Numbered from the stretch's first letter, positions 41,817-53,616 are shown. The stretch: 64,000 nucleotides of DNA from Pseudobacteriovorax antillogorgiicola (GCA_945898195.1 CAMDHM010000001.1:1-64000), one strand, 5' to 3'. Program-made: numbers and translations. Notes: a model not told the origin generated them from the sequence alone.

Positions 41817-42656
41817 ATGGAAGTTTTTAGAACAAAATTTTCAGGTTTGACCAGGGCCATAGCATTGGCTGTGATGCTGTTGCAATCACACTGCTCGGAC
41901 GCTAATCCAATTGGCAAAAACAGCCTCAATCCGGGCAAAAAAGACGGCAAAGACACCGTCGACTCAAACTCTTCAAACAACACTCCTGATATGACTGTCC
42001 CAATGCAAGTGGACGCCAGCAATGACTACACCGGGACCATCGATGCTCCCCAAATCACGGCCGCGTATTTGGTCTGCGGAAAGAAAGACAGTAGTGGCAA
42101 AGAAATTGGATGCAATGTCTATACGGCTGCAGACCAAAGGATTGCAGCAGCTGCAACCACGGGCACTTGGATTGCAAAAGCAAACGGGGGCGATCTGACT
42201 CGTGTGACCCCAGCGCCGACGGGAATTGCCTTTGAGGCTTCGCTGCCCTATGGCTCCCATAATCCCACAATCTCAGTTTCATACTCGTTTAATGACGGAG
42301 CTTATTCGCGGGTTGTAAAAACCTTTGAAAGCAACCTTGGTTCAATGGCGCTAATCAATGATTTCACGGCTTTCGGGAGAGCGTCCGACTTTAGGATAGG
42401 TACGACAATCAATGCAGCGATACCTACTAGCCTTGCCACACTTCTTTCTTCAGACTCCGTACAAAGGGCGACGCCCACAACTGGGTTCTGCCTTGGCATT
42501 CCTGCGTGCAACTTATCTACAGACAGTTTTTTTTCAGGAAGAGGCTATTCGGAGAAAGTTACTTTCACGATCAAAATAGAGCACATTGGAACGGCGCAAC
42601 AGACCTGCAGGAATATCGCGAGCCTGTACTTTGCAATCCTGTGCCGCCCCCGTTAA
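41817..42656 (+). CDS. lipoprotein, unknown
   Basis: A 279-residue exported protein. Signal peptide ends in a lipobox-like LQSHC (about 31), followed by a Lys/Asn/Ser-rich linker and a beta-rich domain with Cys pairs (LVCGKKDSSGKEIGCNVY; FCLGIPACNLS). Residues 60-200 have Ig-like strand spacing (TISVSYSFNDGAYSRVV). No family is recognised. It is divergent from mnmD across about 90 bases. Confidence 0.68.
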   Translation: MEVFRTKFSGLTRAIALAVMLLQSHCSDANPIGKNSLNPGKKDGKDTVDSNSSNNTPDMTVPMQVDASNDYTGTIDAPQITAAYLVCGKKDSSGKEIGCNVYTAADQRIAAAATTGTWIAKANGGDLTRVTPAPTGIAFEASLPYGSHNPTISVSYSFNDGAYSRVVKTFESNLGSMALINDFTAFGRASDFRIGTTINAAIPTSLATLLSSDSVQRATPTTGFCLGIPACNLSTDSFFSGRGYSEKVTFTIKIEHIGTAQQTCRNIASLYFAILCRPR

Positions 42657-42678
42657 GTGACGGTTAGTTTGGCGGCCA

Positions 42679-43425
42679 TCAAGGATCCCTTCGCAACGGA
42701 TCAATGATCTTCGCGCACAAGGTTTCCGGCACGCTGCCAGCAGCACATCCAGCCAAGTACATCAGGGCAAGGTTAAGCAATCCCACATCTTTAGCGTTGG
42801 ACGCCTGCATCCGTGTGCTGGCCATCCCGTCATTGTCGATGGATTGGCGGGAAAAAAGCTTGCCGTCGGTGGAACCAACTTCGGCGTAGCCTTCGCCGAG
42901 AGGAAAGACCAAAAGCCAGTCGGGGGGAGAGGATTCGTCGTTGCGCGCAGAATCACGGGCAGACAGCGTCAGAGGACCTTCGCCACGCCAGATTTTCCAG
43001 CCGGCAGCAGCCAGCTCTGGCTTGATGGCATCGGAAGTCAGCTCCGTGACGCTTGACCCGCGACGAAGGCATTCCATCCAAGGCCGCATGAAGAGTAAGA
43101 CATCCGGCGTATCGTGAACGAACGCGCAGGAGAGCGTATTTTCAGAGGTCCCAACCACTTTGAAATTGACCTTCTGAGACATTTCCGAGGCCACGGCCAA
43201 GTGCAAGGTGGCGCGAACGGTCTCGTTGTCGTCCAAACGAGCCACCGCCACTTGACCAGCGCGGCTGACCGCCATTTGCAGACCGCCGTAACTCCAGTTC
43301 AAAACAGGCAACACGACACCGCCTTCGGTCTTCAAGCTCACCAAAGGGCCAGCCGCAAGTCCCGGCAATAAATGGAAACGTTGATGCTGTCGGCGTTCGC
43401 TTTCAGGGCGGCTTTGGCTGTTCAA
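42679..43425 (-). CDS. PilZ-like domain protein
   Basis: A 248-residue protein. The N-terminal 110 residues carry PilZ elements: ERRQHQRFHLLPG (RxxxR-like) and LNWSYGGLQMAV (NxSxxG). The C-terminal 130 residues are of unknown type, with LTLSARDSARNDES and a GYAEVGSTDGK stretch. The start is TTG 43425 with GGAG six bases upstream. It could be a c-di-GMP effector; whether it still binds the nucleotide is not certain. This is the second PilZ-type gene in the window. Confidence 0.68.
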   Translation of the reverse strand: MNSQSRPESERRQHQRFHLLPGLAAGPLVSLKTEGGVVLPVLNWSYGGLQMAVSRAGQVAVARLDDNETVRATLHLAVASEMSQKVNFKVVGTSENTLSCAFVHDTPDVLLFMRPWMECLRRGSSVTELTSDAIKPELAAAGWKIWRGEGPLTLSARDSARNDESSPPDWLLVFPLGEGYAEVGSTDGKLFSRQSIDNDGMASTRMQASNAKDVGLLNLALMYLAGCAAGSVPETLCAKIIDPLRRDP

Positions 43426-43639
43426 TGTCGGCTCCGATCAAGGTTGGTTGGCTACAGATCGTACAATTTTCGCGATGGATTCATTGATTTTTTCATAGAA
43501 AGCGGTTAGATAGAAGTCGCTCGCCACACAGCAGCCGCCCTGAAATGACAGAATATTCTGAAATTTCATGAAGTTAGGTTGTCGGCACACGGAAGTTTTG
43601 CTGTGTGTTGATGCCTGTTGCTGTCTTTAAAAGGTGATC

Positions 43640-44128
43640 ATGAACCGCATTCTACTGAATCGTGCCATTGAATTGATTCAAACGCAGCTCCGGAGCGCCG
43701 ACCTGGCCTCAACGGGGCTTGAATGCATTGAAGCGGAATGGCTGACCTACGAAAAAACGCTCCGCGTTTTTGTCGACGCGCCTGAAGGTGTGAATTTAGA
43801 CACCTGCGCTTTGGTGAGTCGCAACCTAAACGACTGCGACGAACTGGACGCGATGATTGCTGGCCCCTGGAATTTGGAAGTTAGCTCGCCTGGCCTGGAG
43901 CGGCCGCTGCGCCGTCCAGAGCACTTCCGCAAATTCATTGGCGCCACGATCAACGTCAATCTAACCGAAAAAATAAGTGAACGGCGGCAAGCCAAGGGCA
44001 AGCTGCTGGATGTTTCAAATGACGAGCTGGTGACGCTTGAAACCGACGAGGGGCCTTGGTCCTTCCCAGTTGCAAAGCTGCACCGCGCCAATATTGTTTT
44101 TGACTGGGAAAGGAGCCAATCGACATGA
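43640..44128 (+). CDS. rimP: ribosome maturation factor RimP
   Basis: A 162-residue factor for 30S assembly. The family landmarks are LECIEAEWLTYEKTLRVFVD, the YxLEVSSPGLERPL signature (here WNLEVSSPGLERPL, about 80) and a C-terminal SH3-like barrel (ATINVNL...ETDEGPWSFP). ATG 43640 is preferred over GTG 43634. It opens a long coupled operon; the stop overlaps the nusA ATG. Confidence 0.94.
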   Translation: MNRILLNRAIELIQTQLRSADLASTGLECIEAEWLTYEKTLRVFVDAPEGVNLDTCALVSRNLNDCDELDAMIAGPWNLEVSSPGLERPLRRPEHFRKFIGATINVNLTEKISERRQAKGKLLDVSNDELVTLETDEGPWSFPVAKLHRANIVFDWERSQST

Positions 44129-45711
44129 CTCTCATCGACGCAACTGAAGTAGACAGTGAACTCCGCAAGGTAATTACGACCGTCAGCCGCGACAAGAACC
44201 TGGATCGCGCGGTCATTGTGGACGCCTTGGAGCAGGCCGTGATCCATGCGGCGCGCCGGACGTTAGGCCTGACGGCTGACTTGGAAGCTCATTATAATGA
44301 AGAGCTGGATGAAATTGAGCTGTTCCAGTTTCGTACGGTCGTGGAAGAGATCGACGACGAAAGTTTGGAAATCGAAGTGACCGAAGCCAAGAAATTGGAT
44401 CCGGGCACGGAGATCGGTGATGCCCTCGGCATGAAAATCAATACGACCCAATTCGGTCGCATTGCTGCCCAGTCTGCAAAACAGATTATCGTTCAAAAAG
44501 TTCGTGATGCAGAGCGCGCGCAAGTTTACGAAGAATTCAAGGACCGAGCGGGCGAAGTGCTGAGTGGTCATGTACGCCGGTTTGAGCGCAACGATATTGT
44601 TGTGGACTTGGGCCGTACGGAAGCCATCATTCCATACCGCGAGCAGGTTCCTACGGAGCGTTACCGGATCAAAGACCGTGTGCAAGGTTACGTGACGGAA
44701 GTAAAGCGTTCGTCAAGAGGACCGCAGATCGTCTTGTCGCGGGCGCATCCGGGATTCCTGATTCGCTTGTTTGAACAAACCGTCACAGAAATTTATGACG
44801 GCATCGTAACCATCGAAAGCGCGGCTCGTGATCCGGGCTACCGCTCGAAGATTGCTGTGTACTCGCGCGATTCATCGGTAGACCCCGTCGGCGCTTGCGT
44901 CGGCATGAAGGGTTCGCGGGTTCAGGCGATTGTTCAAGAGCTTAACGGCGAAAAAATCGACATCATTCCATGGGACAAGGATCCAGCTCGTCTGGTGTGC
45001 AACGCCCTTTCTCCGGCCGTGGTTTCCAAGGTCATTGTTGATGAGCAAAATCACAGCATGGACGTCATTGCTGCTGAAGACCAACTGTCTCTCGCCATCG
45101 GCAAGCGCGGTCAGAATGTTCGCCTTGCGGCACAGCTAACCGGTTGGAAGCTCGACATCAAAAGCGAGAAGAAACTGGAAGAAGAACTTTCTGGAACGAA
45201 GGCTTTCATTGCAACGATTCCTGGCCTTGGCGTGATGCAGGCTGAAATTCTTGTTAATGAAGGCATTAAAACCGCGGCTGAAATTGCTGAACTTAGCCCT
45301 CGTAACCTTGTCCGCTTTTTGAATATGGACGAGGCCGAAGCTGAAAAAGTAATCAAAGCAGCTGCTGAGATGGCATCTCAACAGCCAACGGTCAGGCATA
45401 CTGCTAAAGCCGGTACTCCGGAAGCCGATCGCGAAGAACTATTTGCCAGTTCTTCGGCTGGGCCTGAGGAAAAACGCGGACCGTCAGTGGCTGATACCGC
45501 AAGAAACGACCGCATTGCAGTCTTCGCCAAACTTAGTGGTGTTGGCGAAGCCACGGCACATGCGCTGGCTGATGCGGGCTACGGCACGATTGGCGATATC
45601 GTTGCCGACTCCGCTGAAGAAGTAGCCCAGAAGACGGGCTTGTCACTTGGTATCGCACGGACCGTTCAAATGGCGGCTGACCGTCACCTGCAGTCGGAGC
45701 TAAAAGGCTAA
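44125..45711 (+). CDS. nusA: transcription termination/antitermination factor NusA
   Basis: A 528-residue RNA polymerase-binding factor. N-terminal domain 1-120; S1 domain with VVDLGRTEAIIPYREQVP (about 150-220); two KH domains with GACVGMKGSRVQAI (about 254) and AIGKRGQNVRLAAQLTGW (about 327). Two C-terminal helix-hairpin-helix repeats follow (IPGLGVMQAEILVNEG; LSGVGEATAHALADAG). The full rimP-nusA-infB order is classical. Confidence 0.97.
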   Translation: MTLIDATEVDSELRKVITTVSRDKNLDRAVIVDALEQAVIHAARRTLGLTADLEAHYNEELDEIELFQFRTVVEEIDDESLEIEVTEAKKLDPGTEIGDALGMKINTTQFGRIAAQSAKQIIVQKVRDAERAQVYEEFKDRAGEVLSGHVRRFERNDIVVDLGRTEAIIPYREQVPTERYRIKDRVQGYVTEVKRSSRGPQIVLSRAHPGFLIRLFEQTVTEIYDGIVTIESAARDPGYRSKIAVYSRDSSVDPVGACVGMKGSRVQAIVQELNGEKIDIIPWDKDPARLVCNALSPAVVSKVIVDEQNHSMDVIAAEDQLSLAIGKRGQNVRLAAQLTGWKLDIKSEKKLEEELSGTKAFIATIPGLGVMQAEILVNEGIKTAAEIAELSPRNLVRFLNMDEAEAEKVIKAAAEMASQQPTVRHTAKAGTPEADREELFASSSAGPEEKRGPSVADTARNDRIAVFAKLSGVGEATAHALADAGYGTIGDIVADSAEEVAQKTGLSLGIARTVQMAADRHLQSELKG

Positions 45712-45713
45712 AA

Positions 45714-48665
45714 ATGAGCGTAAAAATTAGAGTCTATGAGCTCGCAAAAGAGCTCAGCATTGACAACAAGGTGGCTGTGACCAAGCTCAAATCAATGGGT
45801 ATAGAAGTCGGCAGTCATCAAAGCACGCTTTCCGGTGAAGAGGCTGAGCGATTGCGTTCGGCGCTTCGCGGCGAAGAAGAGAGCAAGCCTGCCGCTTCAG
45901 CTGCGGGCGGTGGACGACCAACGGTCGTCATCCGTCGCCGTAAAGCCGAATTGGCGCCAGAACCAGTCGTTGAGGTTGCAGCCCCTGAGGAGGAAACTCC
46001 ACAGGCTGAAGCCGCCCCTATTCCGGAAGTTCATGTCGCGCCTGCGCCGGTTTCTGTTCAAGTTATTGAACCAGAAGTTCATCAGGTAGTGGCGGAAATT
46101 CCAGCTCCGGCTCCTGCTGAAGTAGATTTGCCAGACGCGCCAGAAGTTGTGATCAGTCACGCTGCTGAGGAAGCACCTGAACAAATTATTCCTGAGCCAG
46201 AAGCTGAAGCAGAAGCAGAAATAGAAAATGCAATCGAAGCTCCGGCTAAGCCGGCTCCGGTTGTTCCGGTCCCTGAATCGGCGGTTGACCAGCGCCGCCG
46301 TTCGATCGCAGTTGCCGCAAGCGCCACGATTATTCGACGTGCCAGTCCAGAAGAGGTCGCCGCTGCGAGTGCTGCGCGTGAACAACAGGCCGCATCAACT
46401 CGTACGCGCACCATGCGTCGGGAAGACAGTCGCGGAACCCGGGTAACCGGGATGGGGCTGTTGCACGATCGGGCCCAACAGCAAGCAGCCGCTGCTGCAG
46501 CGGCCGGTACTTCAGGCGCTGCTCCTAGTGGAGCTCCAAGGGCGCCAAGTGCCCCGAGAGCTCCAGGCGCCGCTGCCGCTCCAGGTGCCGCGGGCGCTGC
46601 GGGAGCAACCACGGAAGTGGATGCCTTTGGAGTGCGTCGCCGCCCAGTTGGCGAAGTTCGCGATCGGCGCGCCGAAGAAGAAGAAGAAATTGCGCGCATC
46701 AAAGCGGCGAAAAATCGCCGTGCCAATGCGACCCTCAACGTTCGTGCATTGCTCAATCAAGCCGAAGAGCCCGATGGTGATGTTGACCAAGTGGCAGCGC
46801 CGACGGCCGGGGAAGTTCAGCCACGGGTCTTCACACCGGGTGGCCCAAGAAGCCGTCGCGACGCAAGACGCCGCAAGGATTTAAAGCGCACCCAGATGAC
46901 CACTCCTCGCGCGTCATACCGCGTGGTTGAGATGGGTGAAACCATTCAGCTAGGCGAACTCGCCAAGCAGATGAGCATCAAGGCCAGTGAACTCATCAAA
47001 AAGTTGATGGCTCAGGGTACGATGATGACGATCAATGCGGATGTCGACAGCGACACGGCGTCCATCTTGGCAGCCGACTTCGGTTTCGAGGTAAAGGTCA
47101 AAATTGCGACCATCGATGACATCCTGGCCCGTAGCCGCGACGAGTCGCTGGTTCTGGCACACCGCGCGCCAATTGTGACCATCATGGGTCACGTGGACCA
47201 CGGCAAGACCAGTATCCTTGACGCGATCCGCGAATCAAAAGTGGCCAGCGGTGAAGCCGGCGGGATCACGCAGCATATTGGCGCGTATCAAATTGAAAAA
47301 AATGGCAAGAAAATCACTTTCCTTGACACCCCTGGTCACGAGGCTTTCTCGTCCATGCGTGCCCGAGGTGCGAGTCTGACGGACATTGTGATTTTGGTTG
47401 TTGCCGCGGATGACGGCGTCATGCCGCAGACGATTGAAGCCGTGAACCACGCGCGCGCCGCAAATGTACCCGTGATTGTGGCGATCAACAAAATCGACAA
47501 ACCGAACAAGAATTTCGATCGGATCAACTCGGAACTTGCCGAACACGGCATCCAGTCCGAAGAGTGGGGCGGCGAAAACCAGTTTGTTAAAGTTTCTGCA
47601 CTGCAAAAAATTGGTTTGGATGAATTGCTTGAAGCGATTCTGCTCCAGGCCGAGGTTTTGGACCTCAAGGCTCGGGCAACAGGCATTGCGACCGGAACTG
47701 TAGTGGAAGCCCACCTCGACAAAGGTCGTGGACCAGTGGCAACTGTAATGGTTCGTGAAGGCATGTTGAAGACCGGTGACTTTATTGTTGCAGGCTTGCG
47801 TTCAGGTCGGGTTCGCGCCATGGCTGACCATCGCGGAAAGATATTGAAAGAAGCCGGTCCAGCCACTCCAGTTCAGGTCATTGGCCTTGATGGGGTTCCG
47901 GACGCTGGCGATCAAGTTGATTCTGTCATGGATGACCGCCAGGCGCGCGAAATCATGGCATTCCGTCAGGATCAAATCCGCAAGTCTTCAGTGGTGAAAT
48001 CAAGTGCAGCAAGCATGGAAGATCTTCTGGGCAAAATCCAGACGGCAGATAAATACGAAGTGGCTTTGATTATCAAAGGCGATACGCAAGGGTCGGTTGA
48101 AGCTGTTTCCGAGTCTATCCTGAAGCTCAGCACGCCAAGAGTTGTGAACCGGATCATCCACAAGGCAGTCGGTGGAATCACGGAATCCGACATCACCCTG
48201 GCATCTGCATCAAAGGCGATCATCCTTGGATTCAACGTCCGTGCCGGACGTGGCCTCCAAGAAGGCGCCGATAAAGACGGAATTCCAATTAAATACTTCA
48301 GCATCATCTATGAACTGGTCGATGCCGTGAAGGCGATCATGGCCGGCAAATTGCCGCCCGTGATTAGTGAAGTTGTCATTGGACATGCCAAGGTTCGTCA
48401 GTTGATCAGTGTGCCGAAAATCGGGACGATTGCCGGTTGTGCGGTAACCGATGGAAAAATCACGCGCAACGCGCTGGTTCGCCTGATTCGTAACGATATT
48501 GTCATCTACACTGGCAAACTTGGATCGCTTCGCCGATTTAAAGACGATGTTCGAGAGGTTGCCAACGGTTACGAATGCGGTATCGGAATTCAGGGCTATC
48601 AGGACCTTCGTGATAACGATGTGATTGAAGCTTACACACTTGAAGAAACCGTCGCGACGCTTTGA
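45714..48665 (+). CDS. infB: translation initiation factor IF-2
   Basis: A 983-residue GTPase that places initiator tRNA on the 30S. The N-terminal 60 residues form the IF2N domain ([19 protein letters not shown]). A long Ala/Pro/Glu-rich linker (about 65-350) follows. The G domain has [17 protein letters not shown] (G1), [20 protein letters not shown] (G3) and NKIDKP (G4), then domains II to IV. The stop is seven bases before rbfA. Confidence 0.97.
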   Translation: MSVKIRVYELAKELSIDNKVAVTKLKSMGIEVGSHQSTLSGEEAERLRSALRGEEESKPAASAAGGGRPTVVIRRRKAELAPEPVVEVAAPEEETPQAEAAPIPEVHVAPAPVSVQVIEPEVHQVVAEIPAPAPAEVDLPDAPEVVISHAAEEAPEQIIPEPEAEAEAEIENAIEAPAKPAPVVPVPESAVDQRRRSIAVAASATIIRRASPEEVAAASAAREQQAASTRTRTMRREDSRGTRVTGMGLLHDRAQQQAAAAAAAGTSGAAPSGAPRAPSAPRAPGAAAAPGAAGAAGATTEVDAFGVRRRPVGEVRDRRAEEEEEIARIKAAKNRRANATLNVRALLNQAEEPDGDVDQVAAPTAGEVQPRVFTPGGPRSRRDARRRKDLKRTQMTTPRASYRVVEMGETIQLGELAKQMSIKASELIKKLMAQGTMMTINADVDSDTASILAADFGFEVKVKIATIDDILARSRDESLVLAHRAPIVTIMGHVDHGKTSILDAIRESKVASGEAGGITQHIGAYQIEKNGKKITFLDTPGHEAFSSMRARGASLTDIVILVVAADDGVMPQTIEAVNHARAANVPVIVAINKIDKPNKNFDRINSELAEHGIQSEEWGGENQFVKVSALQKIGLDELLEAILLQAEVLDLKARATGIATGTVVEAHLDKGRGPVATVMVREGMLKTGDFIVAGLRSGRVRAMADHRGKILKEAGPATPVQVIGLDGVPDAGDQVDSVMDDRQAREIMAFRQDQIRKSSVVKSSAASMEDLLGKIQTADKYEVALIIKGDTQGSVEAVSESILKLSTPRVVNRIIHKAVGGITESDITLASASKAIILGFNVRAGRGLQEGADKDGIPIKYFSIIYELVDAVKAIMAGKLPPVISEVVIGHAKVRQLISVPKIGTIAGCAVTDGKITRNALVRLIRNDIVIYTGKLGSLRRFKDDVREVANGYECGIGIQGYQDLRDNDVIEAYTLEETVATL

Positions 48666-48671
48666 GGGTTT

Positions 48672-49004
48672 ATGAGTATACGCCAAGACCGAATGGCTGA
48701 TGAGATTCGTGACATTGTGGCCTCCTGCTTTGCAGGGGGTCAGATGCAGGATCCTCGTCTGCAACACGTCACCATCACGGCCGTGAAGATCAGTCCAGAC
48801 CTTCAATATGCCACGGTGTACTTTCGCACCATGCCAGGCGAAGACGTCGACACTGCAAAGCGCGGCTTGGACCGGGCGGCTGGATTTTTCCGTGCGCGCC
48901 TAGCAGAGGCATTGGATGTCCGCCGTGTTCCCGTCCTCAAGTTCTTTTATGACGAGAGCATCGAACACGGTGCACGCATTGAAGACCTGTTGAACAAGAT
49001 TTAA
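48672..49004 (+). CDS. rbfA: ribosome-binding factor A
   Basis: A 110-residue KH-type 30S maturation factor. It has RQDRMADEIRDIVASCF, the central strand ITAVKISPDLQYATVYF and VPVLKFFYDESIEHGARIE, all typical RbfA blocks. It directly follows infB and precedes truB, the standard order. Confidence 0.96.
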   Translation: MSIRQDRMADEIRDIVASCFAGGQMQDPRLQHVTITAVKISPDLQYATVYFRTMPGEDVDTAKRGLDRAAGFFRARLAEALDVRRVPVLKFFYDESIEHGARIEDLLNKI

Positions 49005-49018
49005 TCAGGTGCACATCC

Positions 49019-50020
49019 TTGGAACAAAACCAAAAAAAATCCATTCGATTTGAGCGGCCTCTGCGGGGCATGTTGGCGGCACATAAGCCTCAAGGCATGA
49101 TTTCCAAAGATCTTTCGCGGTGGATTGAAAAACGCATCGGTCGGCAGAAGCTGGGTCATGTTGGCACCCTGGACCCAATGGCTGAAGGCGTTCTTTGTCT
49201 GCTTTTCGGCAGCGCCACACGATTGCAAGACCATTTGCTCGAGATGCCGAAAACTTACGAATTCGATATGAAACTTGGGATTGAGACCGACTCCTACGAT
49301 ACCGATGGCAAGGTCACGGCCGAATGTGATGCGAGTGGAATTACGCGGGCCGATCTTGAAGGCGTTTTGGACCAATTTCGCGGCCCAATCAGACAAGTCC
49401 CGCCAGTTTTTTCGGCGGTGAAGTACAAAGGCAAACCGCTTTACGAATATGCCCGGAAAAATCAGGGCGATCAGGTTCCAATTCAAGACCTGGAGCGCCC
49501 CGTATTTATCGAATTTCTTGAACTACTGAATTTTGATTCGGGAATTGCAACGCTTCGCGCGCGCTGCTCTAAGGGAACTTATATCCGATCCTTGATCCGG
49601 GACATGGCCCATGCGGCCGGTACCATCGCCACCTTGAACCGCCTGATCAGAACCGAAGCATCCGGCGCAGGCATCGCAGCCTGCGTAACCCTCGATGATA
49701 TGGAAAAGGCCCTCGAAGAAGGCCCGGAAAAATTCGCAAAACTGATTGTTCCTCCAGAACAACTTGCACTTGGGCTACCTGTTTGGCAGGCTGTGCATCT
49801 TGATTGCTTGTCGCGGCTTTTGAAGGGACAAACCGTCTCGGTCGGTGCTGACATATGGCTAGCAAACTTAAAAAGTGGCGCTACTCAAGGAAGTCCAGAC
49901 AGTGGGAATTCCCTGCAAGTGATGCTGTTAGATGATCGCGGACAAGCCTTTGGGCTGGGCGAATCTAAAATGATTGAAGGCGGAAGATTCCTAATTACCA
50001 TGAAAAGAGGACTTTTATGA
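49019..50020 (+). CDS. truB: tRNA pseudouridine-55 synthase
   Basis: A 333-residue enzyme that makes the T-loop pseudouridine. The catalytic Asp lies in [14 protein letters not shown] (about 49), and the family motifs [39 protein letters not shown] and [13 protein letters not shown] follow. The start is probably TTG 49019, with AGGT upstream; ATG 49070 is an alternative but would trim the domain edge. The stop overlaps metK by four bases. Confidence 0.95.
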   Translation: MEQNQKKSIRFERPLRGMLAAHKPQGMISKDLSRWIEKRIGRQKLGHVGTLDPMAEGVLCLLFGSATRLQDHLLEMPKTYEFDMKLGIETDSYDTDGKVTAECDASGITRADLEGVLDQFRGPIRQVPPVFSAVKYKGKPLYEYARKNQGDQVPIQDLERPVFIEFLELLNFDSGIATLRARCSKGTYIRSLIRDMAHAAGTIATLNRLIRTEASGAGIAACVTLDDMEKALEEGPEKFAKLIVPPEQLALGLPVWQAVHLDCLSRLLKGQTVSVGADIWLANLKSGATQGSPDSGNSLQVMLLDDRGQAFGLGESKMIEGGRFLITMKRGLL

Positions 50021-51171
50021 GCCAATCTCCACAAGACTATCTTTTTACTTCTGAATCGGTCAGCGAAGGCCACCCAGACAAAGTTGCCGATCAAATCAGC
50101 GATGCTGTTCTGGATGCCATTCTTGCACAAGACAAGCGGGCTCGCGTTGCCTGTGAAACACTCGTGAAAACTGGACTTGTTGTGGTTGCCGGTGAGGTGA
50201 CGACAAGCGCCCGTGTAGACTATGACGCCATTGCCCGCAAGGTCGTTGCTGATATTGGCTATACCGACGGTGAGCTTGGATTCGACGCTAAAAGCTGCGG
50301 CGTCATCATGGCCGTTGGTCAGCAATCAGAAGACATCAGCATGGGCGTTAGTGAAGGCCAAGGCCTGCACCACGAGCAGGGCGCCGGCGACCAGGGAATG
50401 ATGTTTGGATTTGCCTGCGACGAAACGCCCGAACTAATGCCAGCGACCATCAGCTATTCCCATCAGCTGCTCAAAAAGCTCTCACAACTTCGTCGCACCA
50501 TGGATGTCAAGTTCTTGCGCCCCGATGCGAAGAGCCAGGTCACCGTGGAATATCGCGGCGGCAAGCTTCATCGCGTTGATACTGTGGTGGTCTCCACCCA
50601 GCATTCTCCCGATGTTTCCCATGATCAGCTTAAAGAATATGTGATCGAATCCGTGGTGAAGAAAGTTATCCCACAGGAACTTCTTCAGAATACGATCTAC
50701 CACATTAACCCAACGGGTCGTTTCATTGTCGGTGGCCCTCAGGGTGACTGCGGCCTGACTGGACGCAAGATCATCGTCGACACTTACGGCGGTCACGGTG
50801 CCCACGGCGGCGGTGCTTTTTCCGGCAAGGACCCAAGTAAGGTCGATCGCTCGGCAGCCTATGCTGCGCGTTATATCGCGAAGAACCTCGTTGCGGCAGG
50901 CCTGGCAAAAAAATGTTTGGTTCAAGTGGCTTACGCCATTGGCATTGCAGACCCGGTCAGCGTTTTTGTTGATACCTACGGCACCTCCAAGTATTCTGGT
51001 AAAGATTTGGCGGATCTCGTTCGCAAGGTTTTCCCGCTACGCCCACGGGCGATCACGGATCATTTCGACTTGCTTCGTCCGATTTATCTGCCAACGGCAT
51101 CTTATGGACACTTTGGTCGCAGTGAATTCCCGTGGGAAAAGACGGACAAGGTAGATGCGCTGCGTTCCTAA
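50017..51171 (+). CDS. metK: S-adenosylmethionine synthetase
   Basis: A 384-residue enzyme that makes SAM from methionine and ATP. Landmarks: [20 protein letters not shown] (about 9-28), the loop [31 protein letters not shown]-type signature here [13 protein letters not shown], and [24 protein letters not shown] overlaps the truB stop (ATGA), an unusual placement that couples SAM supply to the translation operon. Confidence 0.97.
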   Translation: MSQSPQDYLFTSESVSEGHPDKVADQISDAVLDAILAQDKRARVACETLVKTGLVVVAGEVTTSARVDYDAIARKVVADIGYTDGELGFDAKSCGVIMAVGQQSEDISMGVSEGQGLHHEQGAGDQGMMFGFACDETPELMPATISYSHQLLKKLSQLRRTMDVKFLRPDAKSQVTVEYRGGKLHRVDTVVVSTQHSPDVSHDQLKEYVIESVVKKVIPQELLQNTIYHINPTGRFIVGGPQGDCGLTGRKIIVDTYGGHGAHGGGAFSGKDPSKVDRSAAYAARYIAKNLVAAGLAKKCLVQVAYAIGIADPVSVFVDTYGTSKYSGKDLADLVRKVFPLRPRAITDHFDLLRPIYLPTASYGHFGRSEFPWEKTDKVDALRS

Positions 51172-51234
51172 ATGGGACCGTAGCCCCTAGTCCGGTAAAC
51201 AAAAGTAGCCCAGCTAGCACGCAAGGAGCGCGTC

Positions 51235-51864
51235 ATGCCAACGACAGGCCATACAGGGTCTATCCTTAACAGCCGACCACCCGCGCGGACCAAGCGGATG
51301 ATCGTGATCAATCGGGATTTGCAGCTGCGTTATACTGGCGCCGCCGTGCTGGTTGGTACGATGACGACCGTCCTCACCACGTTTTTTATTTTGCTCCCGC
51401 TCTATGTTTTTAAGATTTTGGTCATCCCACGTTTTCTCCCCTGGCCAATCCTGCTTGTGATGGGCTTGGCATTGGTGATGAATATTTTCAGTGTATTCAT
51501 CCTTGGCCTCATCATGACAAACCGAATCGCTGGTCCTCTGTACGCTTTGATTCGTGCCATGCGCCAGACTGGGCGCGGGGATTTCAACGCGCATCTTGGC
51601 GTCCGCAGCACCGACGACTTAAAATATGTGATCCGCCATTTTAACGACATGACGGCGTCCTTGTCGCGAATGACAAAGGAAGATTTGGAAGCCCTTGACG
51701 TGTTGATTCAAAATGGAAATGAATTGCATAACCGCGTCGGTGGCGACCCGGACCAACAAGAAAATGCCCATGTCATCTTGCACCTCATGAAGGAGTTGCA
51801 GGAATTCAAAATTCGATTGGCCTCTAGAGTTGAAGCGCCTGTTAAAGAAGGAGACGATCAATGA
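51235..51864 (+). CDS. HAMP-domain membrane protein without output domain
   Basis: A 209-residue protein with two transmembrane helices (about 35-60 and 65-90), a HAMP linker (about 92-145: NRIAGPLYALIRAMRQTGRG and DDLKYVIRHFNDMTASL) and a short C-terminal helix. No sensor, kinase, cyclase or methyl-accepting domain follows, so it would have to relay a signal to a partner. The stop overlaps the ruvA ATG. Confidence 0.8.
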   Translation: MPTTGHTGSILNSRPPARTKRMIVINRDLQLRYTGAAVLVGTMTTVLTTFFILLPLYVFKILVIPRFLPWPILLVMGLALVMNIFSVFILGLIMTNRIAGPLYALIRAMRQTGRGDFNAHLGVRSTDDLKYVIRHFNDMTASLSRMTKEDLEALDVLIQNGNELHNRVGGDPDQQENAHVILHLMKELQEFKIRLASRVEAPVKEGDDQ

Positions 51865-52544
51865 TTGACCGCCTGACAGGTACCGTCATCCAGAAGGATG
51901 CCTCGCGTGTCGTGATTGACGTTAATGGTGTTGGCTACGGAGTTGAGATGCCTCTATCTTCTCTTTGGGCCATCGGCGGCCAAGGTCAGACGGTAACGGC
52001 TTGGATTGAGACCCACGTTCGTGAAGATGCCATAAAGCTTTTTGGCTTTGCCAGCATGGAAGAAAAAGAGCTGTTTAACATTGTTTGTTCGGTATCTGGC
52101 GTGGGCCCGAAAATCGGACTTGCGATTCTTGGTTCACTGCAGCCCGCCCAAATATTTTCTGCCGTCATTGATGGCCATAAAGAACTACTTGAGTCAGTGC
52201 CTGGGGTCGGAAAGCGATTGGCAGAGCGTCTTGCGGTCGAACTGAGGCCCAAAGTTGAAAAATATCTTAAATCGCGCCCAGCGGCACGCAGCGGAGCTGC
52301 TGCTGGCCCTCGGACGGCAGCTCCGGGTGATATATTTGGTTCTATGGGCGCCTCCAGCGATATGGGCACCCAGTTGTTGGCAGATGCTCAGTCGGCCCTT
52401 GAAAACCTTGGCTTCAAAGATAAAGATGTCTCTCAGGTTCTCGGTAAAATCTGGAAAGACCAGGACGGAATGGTAGGCTTGGCTGGAAAAGATGGCCTGC
52501 CCAATCTGATTCGTGGAGCGCTGGCTGAACTAAGAGGGTGGTAA
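51861..52544 (+). CDS. ruvA: Holliday junction DNA helicase subunit RuvA
   Basis: A 227-residue junction-binding protein. Domain [21 protein letters not shown] and [11 protein letters not shown]; domain II with helix-hairpin-helix motifs [12 protein letters not shown] and [17 protein letters not shown]; domain III at the C-terminus ([17 protein letters not shown]). The acidic-pin region is conserved. ATG overlaps the HAMP gene stop. The ruvC gene is not in the window. Confidence 0.97.
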   Translation: MIDRLTGTVIQKDASRVVIDVNGVGYGVEMPLSSLWAIGGQGQTVTAWIETHVREDAIKLFGFASMEEKELFNIVCSVSGVGPKIGLAILGSLQPAQIFSAVIDGHKELLESVPGVGKRLAERLAVELRPKVEKYLKSRPAARSGAAAGPRTAAPGDIFGSMGASSDMGTQLLADAQSALENLGFKDKDVSQVLGKIWKDQDGMVGLAGKDGLPNLIRGALAELRGW

Positions 52545-52548
52545 AATT

Positions 52549-53616
52549 ATGGGCGACTTGTCATCGCGTGAGCCGGTTGCAAATATTCAGATCGAGCGTT
52601 TGGCTACCACCAAAAAGCGCGAAGACGATGACCAAATCGAGATCCAGGCACCCGGAATTCGCCCGCAAACATTCGCCGACTATCCAGGCCAGGATTCCGT
52701 AAAGGAGAACCTCGGCATATATGTTACGGCGGCCAAACGCCGTGGCGAACCCCTGGACCATGTTCTATTGCACGGCCCCCCGGGACTTGGAAAAACAACC
52801 TTGGCCCAGATTGTTGCCAACGAGCTAGGTGTTCCGTTCGTCAGTACGAGCGGACCCGCGATCGATAAGCCTGGCGACCTTGCCGGAATTTTGAGCAGCC
52901 TTCAGCCTGGGACGCTACTTTTTATCGATGAAATCCATCGTCTCTCCATAAAAGTGGAGGAGATTCTTTATTCCGCCATGGAAGATTTCGCGATCGATAT
53001 GATGATCGGTCAAGGCCCATCGGCACGTAGCGTGCGTATGGATGTTGCGCCGTTTACGTTAGCAGGCGCCACGACGCGAGTCTCGCTCCTGTCCCGTCCA
53101 CTGCTGGGGCGATTTGGAATTCAAGAACGCCTTGAATTTTATACCGAGGTGGCCCTTTGCCAAATTTTGCAACGCAGCGCCCGGATCCTCGGCATCCAGA
53201 TTGAAGAGGCTGGGGCCAAGGAGATCGCCGACCGCTCACGGGGGACACCCCGCTTGGCCAATCGGTTGCTCCGTCGCGTCTGGGATTTCGCCGAAGTTCA
53301 TGGCAACGGCCTGGTCACAAAGCAACTTGCAGGCGACGCCCTTCAGCGCCAAGGGATGGATCCACATGGATTGGACCGCATTGACCGCATGATCCTCAAA
53401 ACGGTGTATCATCAGTATGATGGTGGTCCGGTGGGAATTGAAACGCTGGCTGCTACCTTGAACGAAGACCGCTCCACACTGGAAGAAGTTTACGAACCGT
53501 ACCTCGTGCATCGTGGCTACCTGGCCCGTGGACCGCGGGGGCGTTATTTGACTGATACTGGCCGCAGGCATGTTGAAGCGAGCGGCTCAAAGGGCTGGGA
53601 ACAGGATGGGCTTTAG
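52549..53616 (+). CDS. ruvB: Holliday junction DNA helicase subunit RuvB
   Basis: A 355-residue AAA+ motor for branch migration. [18 protein letters not shown] at the N-terminus, Walker [17 protein letters not shown] (about 74), Walker B FIDEIHRL, sensor 1 [13 protein letters not shown], and the C-terminal winged helix with [18 protein letters not shown]. The usual order is kept: ruvA is four bases upstream. Confidence 0.97.
   Translation: MGDLSSREPVANIQIERLATTKKREDDDQIEIQAPGIRPQTFADYPGQDSVKENLGIYVTAAKRRGEPLDHVLLHGPPGLGKTTLAQIVANELGVPFVSTSGPAIDKPGDLAGILSSLQPGTLLFIDEIHRLSIKVEEILYSAMEDFAIDMMIGQGPSARSVRMDVAPFTLAGATTRVSLLSRPLLGRFGIQERLEFYTEVALCQILQRSARILGIQIEEAGAKEIADRSRGTPRLANRLLRRVWDFAEVHGNGLVTKQLAGDALQRQGMDPHGLDRIDRMILKTVYHQYDGGPVGIETLAATLNEDRSTLEEVYEPYLVHRGYLARGPRGRYLTDTGRRHVEASGSKGWEQDGL

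Noticed and set aside
45897-46756. Long antisense frames over the infB linker
   Set aside because: They arise from Ala/Pro-rich GC-biased coding sequence on the other strand; the plus-strand IF-2 is certain.
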